Positions 12,841 through 24,298 of a DNA stretch of 64,000 bases are shown here, in pieces (within the stretch, counting starts at the first letter, position 1; the number at the start of each line of letters is the position of its first letter). Made by a program: the position numbers and the translations under genes. Source of the DNA: Nephromyces sp. MM_2019 (Eukaryota > Apicomplexa > Aconoidasida > Nephromycida); assembly GCA_015657535.1 (NCBI GenBank), contig JADHZB010001556.1:1-64000 (forward strand), in the 5' to 3' direction. The notes beneath the pieces are model-generated. The model did not search any database and was not told where the DNA came from. It saw only the letters and a list, made by a program, of their open reading frames with translations.

Positions 12841-15016
12841 ATGTATACTCTAGCAGTGGTTTCGATGGCGCTTCTAAATATGATTGTAGTTGGTACTGTG
12901 TTATGCGTTGAAATGGAAAAAACAATAGCTCCAGACTATGGAGGAACACTGAATAAGGAGCTCGGTATACCATCTAAGCTCCCTCCCAAACCCAATATTC
13001 TGAAAGGAGCAATATCTAGTGATACCCCGAAACAGTCCTGGAATCCCATTATATGGCAACTAGTCAGAAAATATGTTCTTTTCCTGGATTCTTATGCTAA
13101 TTTTTCGAACACCAGAGGAACAAATGGCCGTAAAGTATCTACGGCAGACTATAGCTCGAGCGGTTTGTTAGGACACTAGAACTGTACTATACAAATTTTT
13201 TAAGAAATAAATATGCTAAAGGCCATTTACATGATGTGCGCCGGTACATACGTGGTTAAAGGTAGCTATAAAATAATTCCATGATCAACGAAGATATTTT
13301 TTTGCACGTGTTAATCGCTCAAGAGTGCCTTGTTTGCTATTCCATCATGCAGCTGATCCGCAGGAGTATGCGGGGAAGGACCATGAAAAATCTGGGGTTT
13401 ACATGAGCAGATCACTTTGGACTGACTTTGAACGACAGAACATCGTATATCAAAACAAATCTCCGAAGACGGGAATGTTTGTAAAACGTTCCCTCTCATT
13501 ACCAGCTCCAGTAAATGAAAACACAACGGTTCGAAATGAACGAGATAAAGTTTTAACACAAGCTGTAGAATATCTGCCAGACTTTAAAAACAAAAACCAA
13601 GCCGATGAGCGGTACCGTGAATTTGGTGTTTATGTGGAGCAAACTGAATCGCAGTACAATTATTCCTCAGCTTACGAGCTTAGGGAAACTGAGGGTGTCT
13701 TTGTCCTAAAAGTACATGAGCAGGATAGGGATCAGAAATTAGATTTTCTGAATTCTATAGGAAACGTTACCGAACTTTTTCAAGAAATTGAAATGAAAAC
13801 TCCTAGCATTAACTCTACCCTTGGAATCGATACGGTGACCGGGCTCTTGCAGACTGTTATACCTAAAGATGTGCGGAAGCAAATAATCGACTCTGTACCT
13901 AATACCACACTTGGGACAATACATAGGATTTTCTGGGAGGGTGCGAGTTACTATTGGCCTATACTACAGCAAGAAGCAGCCAAGATTGATGCAAGCATTC
14001 CGACAGGTTGGAAATGATAACTATTTACTGTTGACCTTTTCAAAACAGTTGCTTTTTTTTTTTTTTAAACCATATTTTAAGAGTTACTCTGTGCAGCTGT
14101 TTTAAAGCTTCTTTGTTGTCGTGGAAATGTTTACTTTCTAGAAAATAGTAGCAAAGAATCTCCAAGCATCCCACTTTCAGTAGCAAGATCCTTAAGATCT
14201 CATAGCGTTAATTTCGTTGTAAAGATACAACTAACATGTTTAATAGCTTTTTATAGACTTTCAAGCAGCTGTTATTATTGTATTGACTATCCCGAAAAAA
14301 TTTCTGCAGTGATAAAGGATAAAAACTCCGAGCTGCGCGATGCTGTCGCAATTTATAATCAGTATGCTACTAACTTTTACAACTATCCGTTTACCGCCTT
14401 GGACCAGCTTAACTTGGTAATCAAGGCCGCTTTCTATTCGATTTTACCAAATTTTGGCTTTTTAGTTGGCCATTAATCCTTATAGCCTAGTCTACGAAGA
14501 AAATTTCAGTATGCAGAAATATCTAGCTTTAATCAGCATGACTATGCCGTACTTCTGCTCATGCTCATTTTTTCCCCGAGGCATTACTTTAATAGCCTCG
14601 CCGCTCGAGCGTCTTCAATGTCCCTGGATAACCTAACTTTGAACATGATTTGCCCTCTCTTCGATCAGACTAACTTCATCGTTTACCTTCCGATAGCAAA
14701 TGCACGAAACAACTTGACTATTGAAAGAAATAGACTTATCACAGCTTTGCAAGAGAAACAGAGGGTAATTTATTCTCCTGTGAAAAATGGAATGGCCAAA
14801 ATCCAAGCGGTAAGTCCGCCTCGATGAATTTCACCTTTGGCTAAAAATTAGTTCAGTAGTGTAGTGCCGATTATTAAGCTAATTGCCTCTTCAGGTGAGC
14901 ATCGCACTAAAATTACTTTTCCATACACATTACAGCTTTTAAGTTCATCCGTACTAAGAGCAGTGGATATTGCATCAAATCCCGATATGGGTTGGATCTT
15001 GAGAAGAGAAGCATAG
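12841..15016 (+). CDS. Orphan secreted protein, five exons
   Basis: Starts at ATG 12841 with an N-terminal hydrophobic stretch (MYTLAVVSMALLNMIVVGTV, then LCVEME) that looks like a signal peptide, so the product probably enters the secretory pathway. A phase-consistent model uses 12841-13162, 13353-14006, 14310-14416, 14537-14809 and 14936-15016, giving 478 residues ending WILRREA. Exon 2 is strongly supported: an open frame of about 218 codons with acidic/basic, helix-rich sequence and an N-glycosylation-like NVT. Donors are gtttgt, gttgga, gtaatc and gtaagt; acceptors are T-rich. No domain recognised and no second clear TM segment, though exon 4 opens with a hydrophobic run (VLLLMLIF). The 3' end is less sure: the exon 4 donor also splices in phase to 15715. 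Confidence 0.6.
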
Positions 15017-15714
15017 TTGAGCTAATCAGAGGCATCTTCATGGAGGATAATGGGATTTATTCTACCCTAACATGTTTAGTCGTAGTGCTGTTTGACAAAA
15101 AACTAAACACTCGTTTAATTTCATGCTGTTCATACTTTAGTTGCAAGCATCGTGATCTCCTCAACACGTGGTAACCCTGTATGAGACACCCAGTGTAACA
15201 TTGTAGGTACTTTATGCTAAACTAAGTAAACGAAGCAGCTAAAGTACGATTATGCATTTCCCGGCAGACGATGGAGTAGCCCCTTGTATTTCAAACCGGA
15301 ATAAGACCTTTCGTGCATTAATTCTTCACTCAGACATATTCTCATTTTCTAAAGCCCGAAGACATAATTTTCATAGTGCGTAAAATTCCATAAAAGTCCT
15401 GAGCATCTCTAAAATTTATATAGGAGCCCTGTCTTGAATTAAATGCAACAAAAAAAATTCTTAGACATTATAACTCAGTAGAAAAAATTATTTTACTGAA
15501 ATAATCAAAAAGGGCTAAATAAATGTAAAATCGAAAGGCAGTCCATTTTAGGCCTGTTTTTCAATTTGCCTTGTCAGAACTCTAAAGGTAGCACGTGCTA
15601 GTTTTGCTAGCTAAAAGCTAAGTTTTATATAAGGGGTGTGAATACGAGCAAAGTATGATTTCCATCTTTTAGGTATATCTTTCATATAAAATCGTGATAT
15701 TCCCTTCTCTTCAG

Positions 15715-15927
15715 AACCTAAATTATTTTGTTAGTCAATTGAGGCCGGATACCCAAAGCCTTGTTCAACCTTTCGGGAACATAGTTATAATGGGAAGGGA
15801 CGGAGTAGCTGCCCTCATTGCGGCGACATCTACCCTAAAGGCTTCAATACAAATATGCGTGTTGAACCCTTTGTGTTGCGTCGACCCGGCTTTGTGTCCG
15901 CCCGCCAGGATTTACCCTGTTTATTAA
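15715..15927 (+). CDS. Candidate terminal exon, unknown
   Basis: Follows a polypyrimidine acceptor (tcccttctcttcag) in phase 0 and runs 70 codons to TAA. It reads FVSQLRPDTQSLVQPFGN then GRDGVAALIAATSTLK. It could be an alternative last exon of the secreted gene upstream, because the donor at 14810 is also phase 0, or part of a separate gene. No domain recognised. Confidence 0.4.
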   Translation, partial: NLNYFVSQLRPDTQSLVQPFGNIVIMGRDGVAALIAATSTLKASIQICVLNPLCCVDPALCPPARIYPVY

Positions 15928-16495
15928 ACTTATTTTATGAGCTGCATGTTAAAATCTTGGGAGTTTCTTTTACGCTGCCAAATTGATACACTACAAGCTT
16001 ATTGGGGAACCCCTAATATGGGTACCACGTAAGGTATATAATAGCCAGTACTGAACTGCTCAGCTTGGTAAAGGTTCATATATGCTCAAAAAATGTTTCC
16101 AGTAGTCTCTAAAGGTTTATCTTTTCAACCTACTGCAACAAGGAGGTAAATTGTCCGCAGAGGTTGAAACGTTCCTTAGCTGCTCAAACTTATGGTCCTT
16201 GCACAAAATTCATGCACAGCACATTGATTAGCTGTAGCTATTCATAATCTATTAATCTTACCTTGCATTATCTTTGAAGCAGTGATATCAAGGGGTACAA
16301 AACTTTAAAAGCATTTTCCTGCTAATCTCCCAGTGGAATTGTTTCATTTAAGGAGTTCTGCGCGCAGCAATAGCCCAAAGTGATAACCATCCCGCACCTC
16401 AATGAGGGATGGCGCTTTGTATCATACCATGAAGTGCATATGTTCGGTATCATTCTGAAAGAATCCTACTATATGAACAAAGGGAAGAATAGTTT

Positions 16496-16657
16496 ATGAT
16501 AATTACCACGTCGACTGTATCACCAAGACCTGATATGAGGAGGCGGAATAGTAAAGTAATAAATTTGAAGGGCATCCGTATAACGAGGAAACCGAATAGC
16601 TTTTTGAGAGGCAAAGGTAATCGCGCTATCGAGCTAAAAAACTATCTATTGAACTGA
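16496..16657 (+). CDS. Small basic ORF, 53 residues, unknown
   Basis: ATG to TGA, 53 codons, strongly basic: it contains RPDMRRRNSKVINLKGIR and ends ELKNYLLN. An in-frame TAG lies directly upstream. Composition differs from the local random background, so it may be a short gene or an exon. No family assigned. Confidence 0.3.
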   Translation: MIITTSTVSPRPDMRRRNSKVINLKGIRITRKPNSFLRGKGNRAIELKNYLLN

Positions 16658-17173
16658 TGATAAAGAATTACTCAAGAGTAAATTTTTGAGTGAAGTCGCA
16701 GGATGGCAAACCTGCATTTGGGGGAAAAAGTCGATAGTTCCAACAGCCATGAGTGATATTGGAAATAGCCAATATTAGATAGTAGAAGCACTATTAACAT
16801 TAACACGTTATAACTCTCGTAGATGTTAAACTTCTGGTTTAAGTCATTAATAAGCTGCAGACATTGAGTAGCTCATAGCACTCACGCCTTTCAGTTTTCT
16901 CCTCAAGTAATGGGACTGCAAGGAGCAATTCTCCTGACCACTTGATGTTTTTCGAGCTGACTGAGCCTAGGGGGATTTTTATGACCGTTTTACTAATAAC
17001 CCATTCAGTTAAGCAAGTTACTCATTGAAGGGGCGATCATCACAATTTATTATTATCAGCACAAAAGATGGTCCATAACATAATTACTTCAGCATTTTGT
17101 TATCTGTTCTGTACAATTCCTTTTAGTCTAGCAATTCCAAGACCTCTTTTAATCTAAGGCCCGATTTATTCAG

Positions 17174-17364
17174 TAATTCGATGTCACCTAATTTTAAATT
17201 ACTCTGTGAACTTCGCTATAGATTCTTAATTGTTGGAAGGAAGAGCAAATTTGGTAGTGGCGATATAACAGAAATCAACTATGCTATAATAGCGCTGCCT
17301 AAGGAAATTTTAATTGTTTCGAAATTTGGAAGCTATGCTCCAACTATTTCGTCGTATTACCTCG
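17174..17364 (+). CDS. Candidate exon of unknown gene
   Basis: Bounded by an acceptor (tttattcag) and a gttatt donor, about 63 codons without a stop. It reads RYRFLIVGRKSKFGSGDIT and then alternates hydrophobic and polar residues as in beta strands. Its outgoing phase does not match the obvious next exon at 17544, so the gene model is incomplete. Confidence 0.35.
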
Positions 17365-17543
17365 GTTATTTTTTTTTCCATTTGGCGTGCCCAATTGATG
17401 GCGCTTCACCCAAACGCAGTCTGCATTAGTGACTAGCGCAGTTGATAGTAAACTGCGCATGAGCTCAGGCGTAACTAGTAAACGGCTTCAAAGCTTGCCT
17501 TTACTGATATTCCGCTACACGGGTTTTACATGAAAAACTCCAG

Positions 17544-17739
17544 CCTTAAAATTTCCCATCAAAACCTTACCCATATATACTTCCGTGACTGCCAAGAATG
17601 TATAGTTATCCATAGGCCTCAAGATCTGAGTAGGCTTACTGCTACTGGATATATGTTGACCTTTAGGAATGTGCACATGTATTCATCGGAAAGGCCTGTC
17701 GACGAATTGTCAGTTCGTATCGTTCGGCCAAAACAGTAG
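17544..17739 (+). CDS. Candidate terminal exon of unknown gene
   Basis: After a cag acceptor the frame reads SLKISHQNLTHIYFRDCQ and continues to TAG at 17737-17739, about 65 codons with good composition. It could end the gene that includes 17174-17364, but the phases disagree. No domain recognised. Confidence 0.33.
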
Positions 17740-18127
17740 AATCCAGCGGAAATTTGTACAAAAATGAAAAAATATACGCTTTAAATCTTTTTCTGCCGCT
17801 GCCATGCGGTATTTTTACGCGAGTATGTAGTGCTTGGTCTATTGGGCTGCTGCAACCTGAATACACAAAAGTTTTTGTGCCAATAAAGCGGGGGATATAC
17901 ATTGTTTTTAAGAATAGGCACATACTTAAAGTCATTTCTGAGCTTAATACGCTACAAAAAAAACTCTAAATATGCTAATAAGTGCGCCGTTATGACGAAG
18001 GCATGCTGAAAACTAAGAAAGCGGCTTAAAGGACGTCTTAATGCCTCACTTTGGAAAAAGAATATTCCGCAGTTAGATAGATTAAACAGATTTTTTGGGA
18101 CTTCCTTTGTCATAATAGGCCCTCAAA

Positions 18128-19044
18128 ATGCTGAAAAAGTTACTTAACTTAGCTACCGAGTCTCAGACTTCAGGTTCAGCAGAAGAAAAATCAAAATTTG
18201 AAATGCTGAGGTTGCCCCGGCAGGCCATACCTAAATTTGCGGGAAATTCACGCTTTAGGGGGAACATTACTAGCGATGCTAACTTACTACGGTTTGCAAC
18301 GAAGACGACAATTTTTCCTCCAGTTTATACCTATGTTATGAATGGCTACCCAAAAGGAACCAGGCACTCGAAAACTTTTGAATCGACGATTCTACAGCAG
18401 GAAGAAGATTCTGATAGTCAAAAAAATAGTGAAGGGCTTCTTGTGGGGTATTTTCCTAGAACGCCACCAAGGTGGAAGCTATATATAAGCATTCTTAAAA
18501 AAATTAGGACCTTGATTTTTTATATAGTGGTTGACTCTAGGTTTTCCGTTAAGAAGCTATCAGCAAAATTTGTGTGAATCCCTCTATTCCAGTAATTTCG
18601 CTGACGCCATAGAATGCTTATCCAACAGTGAAAAATCCCCAGCACTAATCCTAAGTTCACTAATCTGATGTTTTGTCAAAGCATTTAAACTTTTAAACGA
18701 GCATTACCACATTTGTTGTACTGAAGCTGCTTTTTTATGAACTCAGTAAATGGAAATATTCACACTGACTGAAAATAGGTAACTGTTTCGTTAAAAATCA
18801 TCAGGATTTACAAGCCTATTAGGTTATCAGGATGGATTTAGCATAATGATTTTTTGTCTGTAATCAGATTGTGAAGCCAAATGTACTGGCTGAATTTTTA
18901 CTCACTCAGTATTTAATCACGGATAGTGCTTCACAGTCGTCTGAGCAGCGGTTCAAACGGTATAGGCGTAATATCTTAATGCATAAAAATAAGTTATCGC
19001 CAGCACAAATTCTCGACATCGCATTAATTTTAGCTAATAACTAA
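18128..19044 (+). CDS. Orphan gene, two or more exons
   Basis: ATG at 18128 opens a 149-codon frame. Its first part (AEEKSKFEMLRLPRQAIPKF and on to QQEEDSDSQKNSEGLL) is clearly protein-like; a phase-0 donor (gtgggg) is available at 18443. The exon 18868-19044 follows a clean acceptor (tctgtaatcag) in phase 0, has 58 codons ending TAA, and reads VKPNVLAEFLLTQYL then RFKRYRRNILMHKNKLSPAQ: helical and basic. The latter part recalls alpha-helical repeat proteins of organelle RNA metabolism, but that is only an impression. If the donor at 18443 is not used, the first ORF would simply end at 18577. Confidence 0.42.
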
Positions 19045-19413
19045 CAAAAAGGGCTTACATCTACAAAACAGCGTTGCAATAAATGCTAAATTTAAACACC
19101 TTTACTTTGTAGTTATAAGATACGATTACTAAGTACGCCCTAGTCCATATAAAATATTTTCCATCTTCTGTTAGTGTAAAGCGAGGCGCACTCATGCAAA
19201 GAAAACCTGCCAGTTGACTCCAGAAAATGCTTCAGAGTACAAAATAAATTCATAATATAGTATGCATGCGACCTCCTTGAAATGGCTAATATTACGCAAG
19301 CACCAACAGGCACGCATTAATTTTTTTTTCAGCGCAAACCCCATGTTTCAGCGAGTCCCATTTTAAATATATGTCAAAGCTATAAAATTCAGACATTCTA
19401 CTTAGGAAAGCAG

Positions 19414-19551
19414 GTACAGACTATAATATCTTTAAAAAAATGTGGCATGTGCAACGCTACAAATAGAATACAACGCTTTCTTGAAAAGCTCGCTGCCGCG
19501 AACTCTTACCAAGAGTTTTTCGGCTCTTACTACTGTACAGTGATTATCTAA
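19414..19551 (+). CDS. Candidate exon, helical, unknown
   Basis: After the acceptor ggaaagcag the frame runs 45 codons to TAA at 19549. It reads QTIISLKKCGMCNATNRIQR followed by FLEKLAAANSYQEF, likely alpha-helical. A gtgatt donor lies just before the stop. It may belong with the exons at 21109 and 21242; no continuous model could be built. Confidence 0.35.
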   Translation, partial: VQTIISLKKCGMCNATNRIQRFLEKLAAANSYQEFFGSYYCTVII

Positions 19552-21108
19552 ACATAGCATGCTTTTTTTACTGATGACATCTGTTGTGAGATTGCCGCAG
19601 AATATTAAGGGAGAATCTATGATAGTTGCTATACACTATTTCAGCGCTTGTATTTCTATTCATATGTGACATGTAGAACATGCTTAGGGGCCCCATGCTT
19701 CTATCATCCCAACATATTATGCCCGATTTTTTTCTATAACTTTAATTTTGTGCTTTCAAATTGAAACCAAAACATTGCACCATAACACTATACAGCTTCT
19801 ACATTTTGAACAGTTTTGTATCAGTAGAAAAACGCTATTTAGCTACGTATAATGAAAAAAGTTTTCTATTTCTATTATATTTAGCTATACAAAATTTCGC
19901 AGTTATTTTTTGAACCTTGCTTGCATAGTTTGCATATTCATTTTTTCATTAATCTTTTAAAGATACACTGCAGAAAAAAATCCTCAAATGAGTCTCTATT
20001 GCATAATCTTTCCGTGGAGCTTGTGTTATCCAGCTGATTTTTTCTACTACTATTATACACGCATAGTTCATAAATAAACGAAGTAAAATTTCGAAGAACC
20101 ATCATTATTGCAAGCTCTCCAATTAGAAACCTGCCTAAGGTAATATAAGATAGTATAGCTATTTCTTCCGATCAATTATAGGTTGAATAGGGTAATATTG
20201 AAAGCTTGCTTATGTTCATAGCAAATAAAATCCTAGAAACATTTCAAGGATTCTACGCAAAAAGCCAGGAAGCGGGAAAGTGGAGCGCTGTTTATAAAAA
20301 TTTGTTTTAACCCATCTTTCTATATAAACATCCTTGTTTAATTATAATTATAGTCTCATTTAAGATTTGACCCAGCTTAAATTACTGAAAAATAGTCTAT
20401 TTTCGCCATATTTCATTATCGGTTTCCTATCATTTAAATTTCAATGTGCTGAGTCATAGTTGAACAGAAAAAACGGGATGAGCATGCTATGTTGTATATA
20501 TGCGGAGAAGCAAATATACGTACAAATAATGATTGAAAAACGGCAAAGCTTCCATGCTGCTCTACTTGTTTTGTAGCTCAAATTTTTAAAGCAGCTCCAA
20601 CACTAACGCAGATAGGGCACTCGAACTAGAATATTGCCAAATTTTAACCAGTGTAAAATTATTAATGGTATTAACGGAGTATAATCTTAGTTATACACCT
20701 CACCCCAGATGTGAGATCGATGCATCCAATTAGCCCAAAATTTATTTTACTTTGGTTAGCAGCGTATAGTATATAAAGATATAACATACGCAGTAAAAAT
20801 GTTTATAGGATACCTAAGTAGTTGTTTTTTGATTTCCTTAATAAAAAAATTTAGGAGACGTCAAAAAAACTGATGCTGTATTTATTCATCTGCTTCCAAG
20901 AAAATTAAAAAGAACCTAACGTGCTTGCTCTTTTAAATAGTTTCACGGCATCACAGTTTCCAATTCGAGTTATCTTTAGTCCTTCACCTCTGTATGATAT
21001 ATCAAATTTATCATTTCGATGAACATGGTTGTTGCAATTTGCAATTATAATGCTACCTTTGCACTTAACAGTATTTTTAAAAGTAGAAATATGAGGATGC
21101 TTATCTAG

Positions 21109-21427
21109 ATGAAACTGAGTTTTATAGCTACATCGCTCTTGAATGTTTTCCTAAAATATGGCACGAAGGAGAAGTCACCACTAAAAAATTGGAGCGCTTA
21201 CCTCATTTTCGAACGGCTTTTCCCATTCAAATTATGAAATATTGGTATTAAACCACTGTCATGAACAGAACTTGTCTAATGTCATGATTACTGCTTCATC
21301 GAGGGCGGCACAGGAGAGCATGCCTATGATAGTCTTAGCTTTTAAGAGCGAAATATTATGTAAGCGCATGGGTAATCTCTTTAAAGGCAACAACACTTAC
21401 ATAACATTATTTAATGCAATAAATTGA
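21109..21427 (+). CDS. Two adjacent candidate exons, helical protein
   Basis: 21109-21237 reads from ATG as MKLSFIATSLLNVFLKYG to a TGA; 21242-21427 is a second open frame reading VLNHCHEQNLSNVMITASSR and on to LCKRMGNLFKGNN. Both look alpha-helical and protein-like, yet they are in different frames and only a few bases apart. Either a very short splice, a sequencing indel or chance separates them. No family assigned. Confidence 0.33.
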
Positions 21428-22608
21428 TGGTGTCTTGCTGTTTAGGTTTCGATGGGATTTTGCATATTCAAAAAGGCTTCCCGAAACTCAGCGAGAAGGA
21501 ACCTAGAATGCCATATTCCATAAAATAAGACGTCAAGCCACAGCTCTTATCCGTTTGTGCAATGAAAAAAAATCGCGTCAGGTTTATCATTAAAGTTTTG
21601 TATTAATCTCCGCAGGGATTACACATTGCTAGTTGGCGTAAATGCCTTGATTTGAGCTAATTATTGTGCATATATTCATAATAGCATAAAATATATATTC
21701 TTAGTGGACTTTTTGCGAACTAGAACGATGGTGTTGCTTTCAATTGTCAGCTGTAGTTGAAGTACGAGCAAAAAATATTTCTTTCAGACGTAAAAATAAG
21801 TTTATTAAGTCAGAGATATAGGGGTTGCTGGGGGAACCTTTGCTGCCGCCTTGACAGTGGTCGAGGTAATGCGCCTGCAACAAAGTATTGATCCAAATTA
21901 ACTTCGATGCCGCCAATGAAAGACACAATATTCGAGGCATATGGATTGCAAAATTTTACCAACTGTAGCCTTCGCAGCACCTCTACGAGGGAACTATATC
22001 GCCCCAAGCAATAACACATTTCATGCCGTAGAAAAGCTGCTGTTTGGCACTTTGATGCGAAGCCCCCAAGCTTCGTGCAACACCTCAACTCGATTGTCAA
22101 AAGGTTTTATTCTTAATTAGAGGGCCTAGGTATAAAAGCCTGCTTTTGTATAAAATAGCACCAGTGCGAAATTTATCTCGTGCGAGTTTTTAAAAGATAT
22201 ATCCCAAGCTTAGCCAAGCCACTAGAATATAAGGAAAACTTGGAAGCTTCCATGAGATGGCTTCTGCTTATTTTTATATGAACCCGCAGCATAGAATACT
22301 AGTCTCAACTGAAGGTTAACCAATTCACTGTATTGACGGAGGCAGTACATTATACTACGCGCTACCGTCTTAAAGTCTTGGATTGTCTGAAGATTCGTGC
22401 TATCGTCTGCATCATAATTAAATAAATTTTACCCTTCTGCTGGATATCTCAAGCGGAAAAAACTACTCGGCGGGCAGCCTGAGAGTTAGCTTTGGCTGGT
22501 CTTGATTTGCGCGAGGTAATAAGCGCAGCTACCGTGTTTAACAGTAACGGCTCGGCTCTAGAAACTTGGAATGACACGTCCCTACCCCTTAAACTGGCTG
22601 TTCGTTTG

Positions 22609-22694
22609 TACCTGACCTGTACCTGACCTGTACCTGACCTGACCTGTACCTGACCTGACCTGTACCTGTCCTGTACCTGACCTGTACCTGACCT
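22609..22694. repeat. TGACCTGTACC tandem repeat
   Basis: About eight tandem units of TGACC and TGTACC in alternating order, sharply bounded by unique sequence. The reverse strand gives GGTACAGGTCA. Frames through it are open on the minus strand and translate to a Gln/Val/Arg/Ser/Gly-rich repeat, probably an artefact. Confidence 0.85.
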
Positions 22695-22948
22695 TTTGAA
22701 CCATTCCACATTCGACTTAGGCCTAGTGAGGGTACAGCCAGTCAGCTCAGAACGAGGCACAGGCTCTTATCGTTCAATCCACGGGAAATAATCCTTTCAT
22801 TCGCGATGTTTATCCTCTCCTCATATATTTACGTATGCCCAAGTGAATCTTCTTTTATAGGATTCGAAAAATTATGATGAGAAAGATGCCTGGGGGGATT
22901 CATAAGTCAGAAGTGCTTCTGAAGCTACTTTATCCGTAAAGCTTGTCA

Positions 22949-23198
22949 ATACAGTATCATTTGGGTGCCTGCCCAAAATAAGTGCACCTATAGAGTCTTC
23001 TCATGTCCTGCCTCTAGTAAGAATGGAGCCTTCTCGATGCTTCACTCGCAAGTACCGCTTGCCACGTATCTCCAAGCTGAACATGCAAACCTGTTGCCAA
23101 GACTCAAACCGATTTCTGCCACGTCTCGAAAATCAACATATAAATGTCACGGATCCACTGTATTTTTAAGGATTCAATGCGTTTCTGGGTTAGCTTAG
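22949..23198 (+). CDS. Candidate exon, unknown
   Basis: The 77-codon stretch 22965-23198 is open and balanced in composition (CTYRVFSCPASSKNGAFSML). Just downstream, two overlapping frames (23170-23281 and 23196-23400) are both open and protein-like. Which frame is used is unclear, and no motif decides. Confidence 0.28.
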
Positions 23199-24298
23199 AA
23201 CCGAATCGTCAAATCAGTAATATCTACCCTCAAAAAGACAGCAAGGGCTCCTATTGCCTCATTTCTCACCACCGCAAACGTGGTTGGTAACGAGACTTCG
23301 ATACGTGCAACTTCCTACAGTGCTTTTCCTGCTCTTTTTATTGTGAATTACCTTCCATATACCCAGCTCCGTGAAGCACAGGATACGCAGAATGTATAAT
23401 GGCTTGGTGGGTTACCGGTTTCTATGAAAAAGCGTCACCTTGCTAAGGGCTTCAGAGTTGTATAAGCTAACATTTTACCATTGGGCAAGTCACACGTACA
23501 GCATACCGACGGTTGACTACGCTGTAAAATATAAATTGAACTCACGCACGAATGATACTCCTGATTTTCCTCAACTCAAATAAATTAGGCAACAAATGTT
23601 TTTAATTTTTTCAACAAGCTCTTATTCGCATTCAGAAGTTTAGGTTTCACATATAGTAGGTGTTGCAATGCATCAGAAGCTCTCCAGCGATACTCCACTC
23701 TTTTGAAAACTTTTTTGGTAAAAAGACTAGCACAACTCCAGGAATATTATTAGATATATAGGCAAAATAAGTATTACTCCTGTTCCAGTTCTTCGTCATT
23801 GAAGCGCAGCAGCTTCGATTCCCACTTGAAATATTATTCCAACGAGATATTTAGGGAACTCACTGTATTTTCGCTACTTTACTTCTATTGGGATCCTGGG
23901 TTTCTTTAGAGAAGTTCAGAAAATGAAGATTTTTTTTTGCCGTTCGTACGATATCTCCTTAAACGCTGCTTATTTGAATTTCATGGTCAATCAATCTTTT
24001 CTATACTTCCGAAAAAAATCCAATGAGTACCACGTTATCGTTCAGTGGTAACAAGATACGCAGCCTAATAATGGTCAGCTCTACTAGATAATTTTGGTTA
24101 AAGCAGATAAAACTCATCTTGATGAAGGTAGAGAATTATTCATTATGGCCTAGCGAATGTCGTCGCAGTAACTGTACATCCTACCGATTATTGGACAAAG
24201 TTTTGTCAGCCACAGTATTTCTGTGTGAAGCGTTTTGAGAAATATATAGCATGAATTGAAAGAAGCTCTATCAGATTAGCTACTGAATCTGCTAAACT

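Larger units (their letters stand above)
19552..24298. other. Plus-strand region with scattered unassigned exons
   Basis: Apart from the listed exon-like stretches I see further short open pieces: 20939-21020 (acceptor tttaaatag), 21821-21865 ending in a gtaatg donor, 21970-22100, and two overlapping frames at 23170-23400 that both read well. None can be joined with confidence. The rest is AT-rich and looks non-coding. Confidence 0.35.

Noticed and set aside
22609..22694. AGGTCA-like direct repeats resembling nuclear-receptor response elements
   Set aside because: Such receptors are animal proteins; the match follows trivially from the tandem repeat unit.
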